A stretch of DNA of 64,000 nucleotides from Streptomyces sp. NBC_01198 (GTDB lineage Bacteria > Actinomycetota > Actinomycetes > Streptomycetales > Streptomycetaceae), in assembly GCF_036010485.1 (NCBI RefSeq), contig NZ_CP108568.1, positions 1,178,001 through 1,242,000 on the forward strand, given 5' to 3'. Below are positions 45,405 through 53,260 of this stretch, piece after piece. The notes beneath the pieces are model-generated. The model had not been told where the DNA came from. It ran no database searches and worked only from the letters and a program-made list of their open reading frames with translations. Both the position numbers and the translations under genes were made by a program. Positions within the stretch are counted from its first letter, which is position 1. The number at the start of each line of letters is the position of its first letter.

Positions 45405-45553
45405 CGAAGGACCGGGCCGGCTCCGTCGAGGGCGCCCACGCAGAAGACGACTTCCAGATCTGCCGCACGCCGTCGCGACTCGATGGCGGCGGCGTCCAGC
45501 GCCACGAAGGACATGAGTGACCCGTCCACTCCTACGACCAGAAACGGTGGCCC
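45405..45553 (-). pseudogene. Universal stress protein N-terminal fragment
   Basis: About 45 residues of UspA fold: PPFLVVGVDGSLMSFVALDA then AIESRRRAADLEVVFCVGAL, equivalent to the family's first strand, ATP loop and helix. The C-terminal GxxG ATP-binding part is absent. Confidence 0.55.
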
Positions 45554-45845
45554 CCGAGCTCGGGACCGGCGCGGAAGACCTCCCCGTTGTGGATGCTGTC
45601 GTTGAACCGGATACAGCGCAGGTCCCGGTCCCAGACGACCAGACTGACCGACGCATGCCCGAAGAGTGCTTCCAGCGCGGCTGGATCCGCCGCGGGCCGG
45701 GTCGGGGAGTCGTATGCCCAGACCAGCCAGCGAGGACCGGACCGCCCGAAGCGAGCAAGCCTCCGGCGGACCGATACAACACCTCGGCGGCCGGGTAACC
45801 CCACAAACGCTCGGCGGCGCCGGCACGGCCTTGGAGCACTCTCCG
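45535..45845 (-). pseudogene. PAS-domain remnant, probably from a PAS-PP2C sensor
   Basis: Two minus-strand frames hold PAS pieces: AGAAERLWGYPAAEVLYRSA (end of one PAS) and, after a frameshift, LEALFGHASVSLVVWDRDLR (start of another). Both resemble sensory domains of streptomycete SpoIIE-type phosphatases. No catalytic domain remains. Confidence 0.5.
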
Positions 45846-45936
45846 CTGCAGTTGTTGCCGGCGCTCCGGCCGGCCGCGTCGTGCTTCTGCCAACCGAGGT
45901 GGTCCGTGATCCCGCCCTCAACAGCGCCGCCGTTGA

Positions 45937-46659
45937 TCAGACCCTCCCGTTCAGGACCGCCTCGGCGACCTCGTCGGGGTGGGTCAGCAGGCCCTCGTGG
46001 GTCCCGGGGATCATGACGGGTTCCAGACCCAGCCGCGCCGCGAACTCCGCACCGGGCCGGGGAAGCGCACGGTCGTCCTCGCCGAGGATGTAGAGCGCGG
46101 GAATGCCGAGCTCGGCCGCGTCGGGGACATCGAGCGCGTCCAGGAAGTAGTTGCCGGGCAGCGGCGTCAGGAGCTCCGCCACCAGACGCTGGGCCTCCTC
46201 CCCGGCATCCTGCATGAAGATGTCCTGGACGAACTGCAGGGAGGGCGGGATGGAGCGCGTCGGGGAGGCGTCGATCAGCCCTCGCAGCATCGCTGCGGCC
46301 TCCGGCGGGTTGTCCTCCAGCATCGACTTGCCGCGCACAGGAATCTGCGCGGCATAGTAGACGGCCTGGGACACCTTGCCCGCCAGGCGGTGCACGGCGC
46401 CGGCCATCGGATATCCGCCCCAGCTGTGACCCACCAGAATCACGTCGGTGAGACCCAGCCGCTCCACCTCGGAGACCACATGGTCCACCGCGTCCTGGAG
46501 GCCGATGCCCGAGGGATCCTCGCCGTCCCCCATGCCGGGAAGAGTAAGGCAGACAGCGCGATGCCCGGCGGCACGCAGCCGCTCGGCCACCGGCCGCCAG
46601 GACCACCCACCATGCCAGGCACCCGGGATCAGAACATACGTAGAATCCATTCCGCTCAT
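45937..46659 (-). CDS. Alpha/beta-hydrolase
   Basis: A 240-residue alpha/beta-hydrolase: oxyanion region LIPGAWHGGWSWRPVA, nucleophile Ser in LVGHSWGGYP, acid in LGEDDRALP and His in IPGTHEGLLTHP. It is close to the esterase/salicylate-esterase (plant MES, EstC-like) subgroup. GAGGATCC lies upstream of ATG 46659 (ATG 46650 is an alternative). Substrate unknown; adjacent genes are unrelated. Confidence 0.9.
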   Translation of the reverse strand: MSGMDSTYVLIPGAWHGGWSWRPVAERLRAAGHRAVCLTLPGMGDGEDPSGIGLQDAVDHVVSEVERLGLTDVILVGHSWGGYPMAGAVHRLAGKVSQAVYYAAQIPVRGKSMLEDNPPEAAAMLRGLIDASPTRSIPPSLQFVQDIFMQDAGEEAQRLVAELLTPLPGNYFLDALDVPDAAELGIPALYILGEDDRALPRPGAEFAARLGLEPVMIPGTHEGLLTHPDEVAEAVLNGRV

Positions 46660-47025
46660 TACGGATCCTCACTCATCAGTTCATTCTCAGCGGGAAATGT
46701 GGAGGACTACGGCAATCCGGATCAGGCGCCGATGACCTCGGATGCGAAAGCGACGGGCGCGATCGGCCCCTCGCCCCGCCCGTCGGCTCAACACCCCTCT
46801 GGCGTGATTGCGGCGCGACCCTGCCGACCAGGTCTTCCGCACCTGACCAACTATCGCAAACTTGGCCACAACGGGACAAGATTCGTGACCGTGGCGTAAG
46901 CATTGTTCTGTTGTTCGATCCGCAGGCGAGTTCTTGGGGTCACACAGGGAAGCGTGCTCATGGCTCGGACTGAGCGCTTGGTGCCTGATGTTGTCGGTCG
47001 ATCATCTCCCGGATTGCCGGCCGGA
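46660..47025. other. Intergenic stretch, nothing recognised
   Basis: About 365 bp of lower-GC, non-coding-looking sequence between two minus-strand hydrolase genes; presumably holds the promoter of the upstream hydrolase. No repeat or gene remnant identified. Confidence 0.4.
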
Positions 47026-47751
47026 TCACTCCGTCACCGGCAGGCACTCGGCGAGCAGGCCGACGACGTCGCGCCAGGCGCGCTGCGCGTGCTGTGGGTG
47101 GTAGCCGACGCCGGGGACCGTGGGGTGGTCGACTGGCGGGTGGTGGAAGGCGTGCAAGCCGCCGCCGTAGACCGCGAGGCGCCAGTCGACGCCCGCGGCC
47201 TGCATCTCGGCGGTGAACGCGTCCCGTTGCGCGGGCGGCATGATCGGGTCTTCCGACCCGACCCCGGCCCACACCGGGCAGCGAATGTGCGCCGCCTCGC
47301 CCGGTCGGCCCGTGGTCAGTGCGTTGACTGTGCCGATCGCGCGTAGGTTGACGCCGTCGCGCCCGAGTTCCAGCCCGATGGCGCCGCCGGTGCCGTAGCC
47401 GACGGCGGCGATCCGGTCGGGGTCGGTCCGCGGCTCGGCGCGCAACACGTCGAGCGCGGCGTGGCCGATGTCCCGCATCCGGTCGGGATCAGCGAGCAGC
47501 GGCAGACAACGGGCCAGCATCTCCTCGGGGTCAGCCAAATAGCGCCCGCCGTGGACGTCGAAGGCCAGCGCCACATATCCCAGCTCGGCGAGAGCATCGG
47601 CCCGGCGGCGCTCGACGTCGCTGAGCCCCATGCCCTCCGGTCCGAGCAGCACCGCCGGCCGGCGGTCGACTCCGGCTGGGAGCGCGAGGTGCCCGATCAT
47701 CGTCAGGCCGTCGGCCGGGTACGCGACCGTGCGCGTTGTGATCGTCGTCAT
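47026..47751 (-). CDS. Dienelactone-hydrolase-family protein lacking the nucleophile
   Basis: A 241-residue DLH-fold protein. The nucleophile elbow, normally GYCxGG or GYSxGG, reads VGYGTGGAIG here, so the catalytic Cys/Ser is Gly. The acid (VGSEDPIMPP) and His (GGGLHAFHHPP) motifs remain, and the His loop is unusually rich in His. It may bind rather than cleave its ligand, or use another mechanism. ATG 47751 gives the normal N-terminus TTITTRTVAYPADGLTMIGH. Confidence 0.85.
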   Translation of the reverse strand: MTTITTRTVAYPADGLTMIGHLALPAGVDRRPAVLLGPEGMGLSDVERRRADALAELGYVALAFDVHGGRYLADPEEMLARCLPLLADPDRMRDIGHAALDVLRAEPRTDPDRIAAVGYGTGGAIGLELGRDGVNLRAIGTVNALTTGRPGEAAHIRCPVWAGVGSEDPIMPPAQRDAFTAEMQAAGVDWRLAVYGGGLHAFHHPPVDHPTVPGVGYHPQHAQRAWRDVVGLLAECLPVTE

Positions 47752-47914
47752 GAGACTGGACGGTAGCGATCGTCGAGCCCGGTCGGGCCGGTGTTCACCG
47801 CTGGCAGAACAGTGTGAGTGTGCCTCTGACGTGCGGCGACAGCTCACAAGATCCTTCTGGCCGGAGCCGTCCTCAAAGGAACCTGGTCGGCCGCCTTCGC
47901 GGTTCCCGCCGCGG

Positions 47915-48080
47915 CCTGGAGGCGGCGGCCCTGCCGCGGACATCGGCTGCGTCCCCGGGCACGTCACCGCGTACCTGCACGTTCTTGGCGTTGACGCCTT
48001 GGGTGTCGATCTCTCTCCTGGGACCATCGACGTGGCCCGGCGTGGAAACACCCGACGGGGCGCCAGGTACGGGGTGCGCG
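47915..48080 (+). pseudogene. SAM-methyltransferase fragment
   Basis: About 50 residues with methyltransferase motif I and following strand-helix: GPAADIGCVPGHVTAYLHVL and GVDALGVDLSPGTIDVARRG. Neither the N-terminus nor later motifs are present. It lies in the 370-bp gap between two minus-strand genes. Confidence 0.6.
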
Positions 48081-48123
48081 GATCAAGAGGCGCGCGGATC
48101 GTACGTGGGAACGACGGTGCCGG

Positions 48124-48543
48124 TCAGCCGGCCTGGCTGCTGTCCTTCAGGGCGCCCCAGGCGTGCCAGCGATCGATCTCGATCCACACGCTGACGCGGC
48201 GGCGGTCTCGGATCGCGTATGGCCGTCCAAGGTACTGCTGGGACACCCGGTCGGCCTCGACCAGACCCTCGTCCTCCCGGATTTCGCCGGCGCGGCCGAT
48301 GATGCTGACGTGGGTGTACCAGTCGGCCTCGTCGAGCACCGTGAGCGTCACCCGGGGATCGTTGCGCAGGTGGTTCAGCCGGGCCCGGTCCTCGTCCAGG
48401 GTGAGGAGGATGCGGCCGTCGTCCCAGAGGTACCAGGTCGCCGTGGAAATCGGCTGGCCGTCCGGCCGCAGGGTGGCCATGACGGCCGGATTGGCCTTCG
48501 CCAGCAGGGCGACGACCTCCTCGGGCAGCGGTGGTTTCGACAT
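48124..48543 (-). CDS. PPOX-class (pyridoxamine-oxidase-like) F420/FMN-binding protein
   Basis: A 139-residue split-barrel flavin/deazaflavin reductase-like protein: ANPAVMATLRPDGQPISTAT, then YLWDDGRILLTLDEDRARLN and DPRVTLTVLD, the pattern of actinobacterial F420-dependent FDOR-B proteins. A C-terminal WIEIDRWHAWG is typical. It would reduce or oxidise small molecules using F420H2. ATG 48543; divergent from the aldo/keto reductase 216 bp away. Confidence 0.88.
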   Translation of the reverse strand: MSKPPLPEEVVALLAKANPAVMATLRPDGQPISTATWYLWDDGRILLTLDEDRARLNHLRNDPRVTLTVLDEADWYTHVSIIGRAGEIREDEGLVEADRVSQQYLGRPYAIRDRRRVSVWIEIDRWHAWGALKDSSQAG

Positions 48544-48759
48544 CGGGCACCCTCCGTGACGCGTCGCTGCACCGGTCCGAGGCCGGTCTTCGAGATAATC
48601 GTCCGCATCGTCCGCATCGGACTGTTTCACGGTTCGGCCCGCTTCCCCGTCATTGGCGACCCCGCCCGGCTCCGGCGTGCCGCCGCTGGGCGGGCTGCGG
48701 GCATGGCGGGGCCCGGCCGGTCGGCGGCCGGGCGGTTCGGCGGCTTGAGAGAGGCACGG

Positions 48760-49593
48760 ATGGCAGTGGTGCGAACAGTGGAGCTTCCCTCCGGTGTGCG
48801 GGTGCCCGCGCTCGGCCAGGGCACCTGGGGGATGGGCGAGGATCCCGCGCGGCGTCAGTCCGAGGTCGCCGCCCTGCGACGGGGCTTCGACCTGGGGATG
48901 ACGCTGGTCGACACCGCGGAGATGTACGCGGACGGCGCCGCCGAGGAAGTGGTCGGCGAGGCGATCCGCGGTCGGCGGGACGAGACGTTCGTGGTGAGCA
49001 AAGTGTCGCCGAGGCACGCCGACCGGCGCGGAGCGCCCGCGGCGTGCCGGGCGAGTCTGCGGCGTCTGGGCACGGACCGGATCGATCTGTACCTGCTGCA
49101 CTGGCGGGGTGACGTACCGCTCGACGAGACGGTCGAAGCCTTGGAAGGGCTGGTGGCGGACGGCAGTATCGGCTCGTGGGGCGTGAGCAACCTGGACGTC
49201 GACGATCTGGCGGACCTGCCGGCGGGTGCCCGCCCGCAGACGGACCAGGTGCTCTACAACCTCACCCGGCGGGGACCGGAGTACGACCTGCTCCCGTTCT
49301 GCCGGGAGCGCTCGCTACCGGTCATGGCGTATTCACCGGTGGAACAGGGCCGGCTGCTCGGCCATCCGGCACTGGCCGCGGTGGCCGAAGTGCACGGAAG
49401 CACCCCCGCGCAGGTGGCGCTCGCCTGGGTGCTCCGCCGGGACGACGTCATCGCCATTCCCAAGGCGTCCACCGTCGCCCACGTCGAGGAGAATCGCGCC
49501 GCCCTCGACCTGCTCCTCAGGGAGGACGAGCTGCGCGCCCTGGACGCCGCCTTCCCGCCGCCGGACCGCAAGCAGCCGCTCGACGTGCTGTGA
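48760..49593 (+). CDS. Aldo/keto reductase
   Basis: A 277-residue AKR: PALGQGTWGMGE, catalytic Asp/Tyr in LVDTAEMYADGAAEEVVG, Lys in FVVSKVSPRHADRRG, His in IDLYLLHWRGDVP, and NADP-site IAIPKASTVAHVEENRAA. It is similar to YqhE/2,5-diketo-gluconate-reductase-like AKRs. GAGAGG precedes ATG 48760; upstream open frame has no coding character. Convergent with the cupin gene across a hairpin. Confidence 0.9.
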   Translation: MAVVRTVELPSGVRVPALGQGTWGMGEDPARRQSEVAALRRGFDLGMTLVDTAEMYADGAAEEVVGEAIRGRRDETFVVSKVSPRHADRRGAPAACRASLRRLGTDRIDLYLLHWRGDVPLDETVEALEGLVADGSIGSWGVSNLDVDDLADLPAGARPQTDQVLYNLTRRGPEYDLLPFCRERSLPVMAYSPVEQGRLLGHPALAAVAEVHGSTPAQVALAWVLRRDDVIAIPKASTVAHVEENRAALDLLLREDELRALDAAFPPPDRKQPLDVL

Positions 49594-49679
49594 CCGAGCG
49601 CTGCCGAAAACCTCGTGCCGCCAGCCGAACCGGGCGGAGATGGCCCAGCGGAGGGCGGCGACGGTGCGGGTTCTACGAG

Positions 49680-49711
49680 GCCGGCCCGGCACGGAGAGCC
49701 GTCGGGCCGGC
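49680..49711. terminator. Bidirectional hairpin between AKR and cupin genes
   Basis: Stem of nine plus four base pairs with a two-base bulge: GCCGGCCCG...ACGG / CCGT CGGGCCGGC around an AGAG loop, between convergent genes. Confidence 0.5.
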
Positions 49712-49724
49712 GCTCGCAGAACTG

Positions 49725-50252
49725 TCAGAGCATCTCGGTGCGGTATGCGGGAGCCAACTCGGCAGCGCGCTGCCGGCGCTCCGCCATCTCGTCGTCGGTG
49801 AGCCGCGGCGGCGGCGCGTCCTTGCTCGCGACCTCGTCGCCGACGAGCATGAAGTATTCATCCTGGGCCGCGGGCGTGCACATGCACAGCATGCGCGCGG
49901 GTGCGCCGGCGACATTGCGGAAGTTGTGGGGGGCATTGGCCGGGATGTTCACGGTGGATCCGGCCCGCACGCTGTGCTTCTCGTCGCGGAAAGTGAACTC
50001 GATCTCGCCTTCGAGGACGGTGAACATCTCCTCGAAGTCGTGCCGGTGCGGCGGGGGGCCACCGCCGTCGGGCACGCGCATGTCGATGAGGCAGTACTGC
50101 CCGTTGGTCTGCTTGCCGGTGATCAGCATGGCGTAGTTGTCCCCGGCGAGGGAGATGTAAGTGACTGCGGGGTCGTCGGGGCTGGCCACCGTCAGTGTTC
50201 GGGTCGGGTCGTCGTCCGGGATGGCGGGGTCGGTGCGGTTGAAGGCGGTCAT
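49725..50252 (-). CDS. Cupin-domain protein
   Basis: A 175-residue single cupin: metal motif 1 PPPHRHDFEEMFTVLEGE and motif 2 IPANAPHNFRNVAG, both complete. Met- and Cys-rich strand ARMLCMCTPA follows. The last 40 residues (DEMAERRQRAAELAPAYRTE) are helical. Such proteins range from sugar-binding to dioxygenase-like; no substrate evident. ATG 50252 chosen at the start of conserved sequence. No operon partner; upstream lies a 1.3-kb gene-poor stretch. Confidence 0.88.
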   Translation of the reverse strand: MTAFNRTDPAIPDDDPTRTLTVASPDDPAVTYISLAGDNYAMLITGKQTNGQYCLIDMRVPDGGGPPPHRHDFEEMFTVLEGEIEFTFRDEKHSVRAGSTVNIPANAPHNFRNVAGAPARMLCMCTPAAQDEYFMLVGDEVASKDAPPPRLTDDEMAERRQRAAELAPAYRTEML

Positions 50253-51555
50253 GCTGTTTGTCCTTCCTGGCGTATTTCCTCGAAGTGGGCTCGCAGCGAT
50301 CGGGGTTCGCGCCCAGGGGTTGTGCGTAGGGTCAGGGAATCGGCGATCAGGCCCGCGTGGGTGTCTGCTCGAACATAGCCCGCGTCGGTGCCGGGACGCC
50401 GTCGCCGAGGACGGCGCGTTCAGCGCGGACCGGCCTGGTGGCCTGCTGGCCGCGGTGCTTCCCTTGGACCGCTCCTGCCCCGGCCGCCGATCCGGCCGCG
50501 GACGAGGGGGTCTCTCCACGATGGCGGCTGCCCTGGCTCCTGTCCCTGTCCCAGCCGAATACGAGGTGAAGGACGGCGGCCGGAACCGTCTGGCGACACC
50601 GGTCGTGAACTCGCACTCCCCGGGCTGGACCCTAGGCTGGCAGACAGGGGCATGTTCGAGGCGAGGAGAGCGCGATGTGGGTCAAGGCCGCACTGGCAGC
50701 GGTACTGGCGCTGTGGCGCCACCGGAAGCGGAAGCGCGAGCGCAGAGGGACATGACGAAGCGCCCCGCCCGCCGACCGTTCAGGTAGGCCGGGCTGTGAG
50801 CGCGTCGCCGCATGTGGCGGGCTGTCCCACTCGGGGATGCCCTGCACGCGCCCTGCTGCTGGCGGGGGCAGGCAGGCCGGCCTGGTCGCGGATGAGGGCG
50901 GCGAAGATGTCCTCCGCTGAGCATGCCGATGACGACGGCCGGCTGAGAGGCCGGGACGGTCATCACTTCGGCGCTTCCCTCAGGGCTGCTCGCTGGGGTT
51001 GCACCGCCTCGCATACCACCATTCCACAGCTTTGACCTGCGGTAATGGCGCCGGTGGAACGCCTGCCGGGCCGGTTCCGGCGGTCGGTGAGGGTCACATC
51101 CGAAGAGCCTGCGCAAGTGCGCACACGTGCACGCGAGAGGGAGCCCGGACGCCCGGCCCGGCGGGGTGGTCCGGCCCAACCCGCCACGACCGGGGGTCAC
51201 GCGGCCGGTGGCCCGATGAGGATTGTGGGGCCGCCCTGGTCATCCCCGAGAAGGGCGGCCCCTGTGGTGGCCCGCCCGTGGGGGTTGGGCGGGCCCGTGC
51301 CAGGTGCCTGCCCGGCGTCCCGGCCTACGTGCTCGAACATCGACTCGAACACCGTCCCCGAACGAGTGACGCGCCCCGGCCCGGCTCCGGACCGGGCCGG
51401 CTCGTCCCGCCGGTTCGCCGGTTCGCCGGCCCGTGGCTCCGCCTGATGTGTCCCGAGGTTGATCAGGACACCGGCGGCACCATCCGGAGTCCGTCCTGGC
51501 CGACCGTGCGCCTGGGCTCGCAGCCCGTGGCGCGGTGCGCGATGGTGGAAGGTAT
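50253..51555. other. Gene-poor 1.3-kb stretch
   Basis: No conventional gene is supported. It holds one short ORF (50675-50755, listed separately), a short GC-rich repeat (GCCCGCCC 51270-51277 / GGGCGGGC 51287-51294) and tandem CGGTTCGC near 51415. The rest looks non-coding on both strands. Confidence 0.4.
50675..50755 (+). CDS. Candidate 26-residue hydrophobic/polybasic small protein
   Basis: ATG at 50675 with GAGGAG seven bases upstream opens a 26-codon frame: a hydrophobic helix MWVKAALAAVLALW followed by the strongly basic tail RHRKRKRERRGT. That makes a membrane-associated micropeptide plausible. No homologue is recalled. Support is the ribosome site and composition only. Confidence 0.4.
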   Translation: MWVKAALAAVLALWRHRKRKRERRGT

Positions 51556-51978
51556 GTGGATCGACGACTCCTCACCCGTGGGGGCGGAGATACAGCGCCC
51601 GCCCTGCACTGGTACGGCTTCGTGTGCCCCTTCTGCTACGTCGGGCAGGATCGGTCCCGCATCCTCACCGGGCGTGGCTTCACGGTGCTGAGCATCCCGC
51701 TTCCGGTACACCCGGAGATCCCGCAGGACGGCACCGGCGCAGGTCCTCGGCAGGGTGCGATGGACGAGTTCCTGGAGGGCGAGGCGCGCGCCGCCGGTCC
51801 CCCACTGCGCCGGCCCGCCCGGCTGCCCAACACCCTCTCCGCGCTCACTGCCGCCGAGTGGCAGCGCCGCCATGAGCCCGGCGCTTTCCCGGCGCCTTAT
51901 GCGGCTCTCCTCGGCTCCCACTTCGTAGGCGGTGAGGACATCGGCGACCGGGCCGTCCAGGGGTTCGGCGATGCATGA
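51556..51978 (+). pseudogene. DsbA-family (thioredoxin-fold) protein, C-terminally truncated
   Basis: About 140 residues of a DsbA/FrnE-like oxidoreductase: redox motif in HWYGFVCPFCYVGQDRSRIL, HPEIPQDGTGAGPR, LPNTLSALTAAEW and LLGSHFVGGEDIGDRAV. Family members have about 200 residues; here a stop comes at 51978, before the last helix-strand part with the cis-proline region. The first codons after GTG 51556 are not conserved. Probably a decayed gene, although a short form cannot be excluded. Confidence 0.6.
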
Positions 51979-52015
51979 CCGGATCAAGGACGTCGGAACA
52001 ACGGAAGGGAAGATC

Positions 52016-52558
52016 ATGACCGGTGAAGGTGCGCAGGGCGTCAACGTGGTGCTTCCGGGAAAGGGAGAGGAAGTCACCATCCCCGGATTCGGGGCGACCT
52101 ACAAGCTCTACGGCCGGGACACCGGCGGGGAGGTGTCGATCGTGGAGCACCCCTTTGCCGTGGGCATCATCACCGCCCCCCACCGGCACACCGGGGAGGA
52201 CGAGCACTCCATTGTCCTCGAAGGGGAAATAGGCTTCCGGTCGGACGACAGTGAGGTGGTTCTCGGGGCGGGCGGCTACATCACGAAACCGCGCGGCCAG
52301 ATGCACGCGATGTGGAACGCGGGTGACGTGCCGGGGCGCATTGTCGAGATCATCACGCCGGGCGGATTCGAGGACTACTTCCGCCAACTCGGCGAGCTGC
52401 TCGCCGCCGACAAGGAGGCCGGCTCGTCCTCCTCCGACAGTCTCCACGGGACCGACGAGTTCACAGCTCTGGCCTCCAGGTTCGGCCTGACCTACGGGGA
52501 TCCGGACTGGCTCGACGACGTCGTGAAGCGGTACAGCCTCAGGCCGCCGACCCACTGA
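52016..52558 (+). CDS. Cupin-domain protein
   Basis: A 180-residue cupin with HRHTGEDEHSIVLEGEIGF (metal motif 1) and KPRGQMHAMWNAG (motif 2, His present). The C-terminal third (FGLTYGDPDWLDDVVKRY) resembles quercetinase-like cupins of actinomycetes. ATG 52016 was taken because GGAAGGGAAG lies just upstream; an in-frame ATG at 51971 overlaps the truncated DsbA gene. It follows that gene closely, and the two may once have formed an operon. Confidence 0.85.
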   Translation: MTGEGAQGVNVVLPGKGEEVTIPGFGATYKLYGRDTGGEVSIVEHPFAVGIITAPHRHTGEDEHSIVLEGEIGFRSDDSEVVLGAGGYITKPRGQMHAMWNAGDVPGRIVEIITPGGFEDYFRQLGELLAADKEAGSSSSDSLHGTDEFTALASRFGLTYGDPDWLDDVVKRYSLRPPTH

Positions 52559-52640
52559 GGGAGCAGACAGTGCCGGCGCCGGCGGGTAGGAAGACGGTCC
52601 GGGCCCGCGGGCGGGGCGGGGGCTCCCGTGGGCGCCGGCC

Positions 52641-53108
52641 TCAGTGTTGGATCAGGCCACCGACCGGGACGGGAGCGACATGGCCGGTCGCCGGAAGACC
52701 CAGCGCAAGGGCGAGGCCGATGTCGACCAGGGATGACCGGCGCAGGCGGGCGGCATCGGAGATCGCGGTCCAGACCGACTCGGCGATCCGGCCGTTCGGC
52801 TCAGGGCGGAGCCGACCGCCGGTGATACGGACCTGGTAGAAGATGCCGACGTTCTGGTGCTCAACTCCCGCGCGGGCGGCAGCCGCAGGGATCACGCGTG
52901 AGTCCACTCCCAGCAGGCGGTCCACCACCGCGGAGCAGCCGGTCTCCTCGGCGACCTCCCGGATCACCGCGTCGAACGGATCCTCTCCCGGCTCGACCCC
53001 GCCCCCCGGAAGGGTCCAGTTGCCCGGCCCGACCGCTGGTACGTGCCGGGCGACCAGCACCTTTCCGTCCTCGATGCACACGGCGTACGCCGCCAACCGG
53101 AAACTCAT
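52641..53108 (-). CDS. NUDIX hydrolase
   Basis: A 155-residue NUDIX protein with a complete box: GGGVEPGEDPFDAVIREVAE followed by ETGC (GX5EX7REUXEEXGU). N-terminal AAYAVCIEDGKVLVARHV and WTLPGG are standard. These enzymes hydrolyse nucleoside diphosphates linked to another group. ATG 53108. It is divergent from the GNAT/ATP-grasp gene, 152 bp away; no functional link is clear. Confidence 0.92.
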   Translation of the reverse strand: MSFRLAAYAVCIEDGKVLVARHVPAVGPGNWTLPGGGVEPGEDPFDAVIREVAEETGCSAVVDRLLGVDSRVIPAAAARAGVEHQNVGIFYQVRITGGRLRPEPNGRIAESVWTAISDAARLRRSSLVDIGLALALGLPATGHVAPVPVGGLIQH

Positions 53109-53260
53109 CCCCTCACCTCCCGCCGGACCCTATCGGACGCGGCCATGGCCTCACGAACTCGTTCGGTGCCCGCCCGGCCGGCAGAAACTCCGATCGGAGC
53201 CTTCTCCCATCTGCCAGAGTGCACACGTCTTCTGACCGCCGCGGGTGGCAGGATCGGGCC

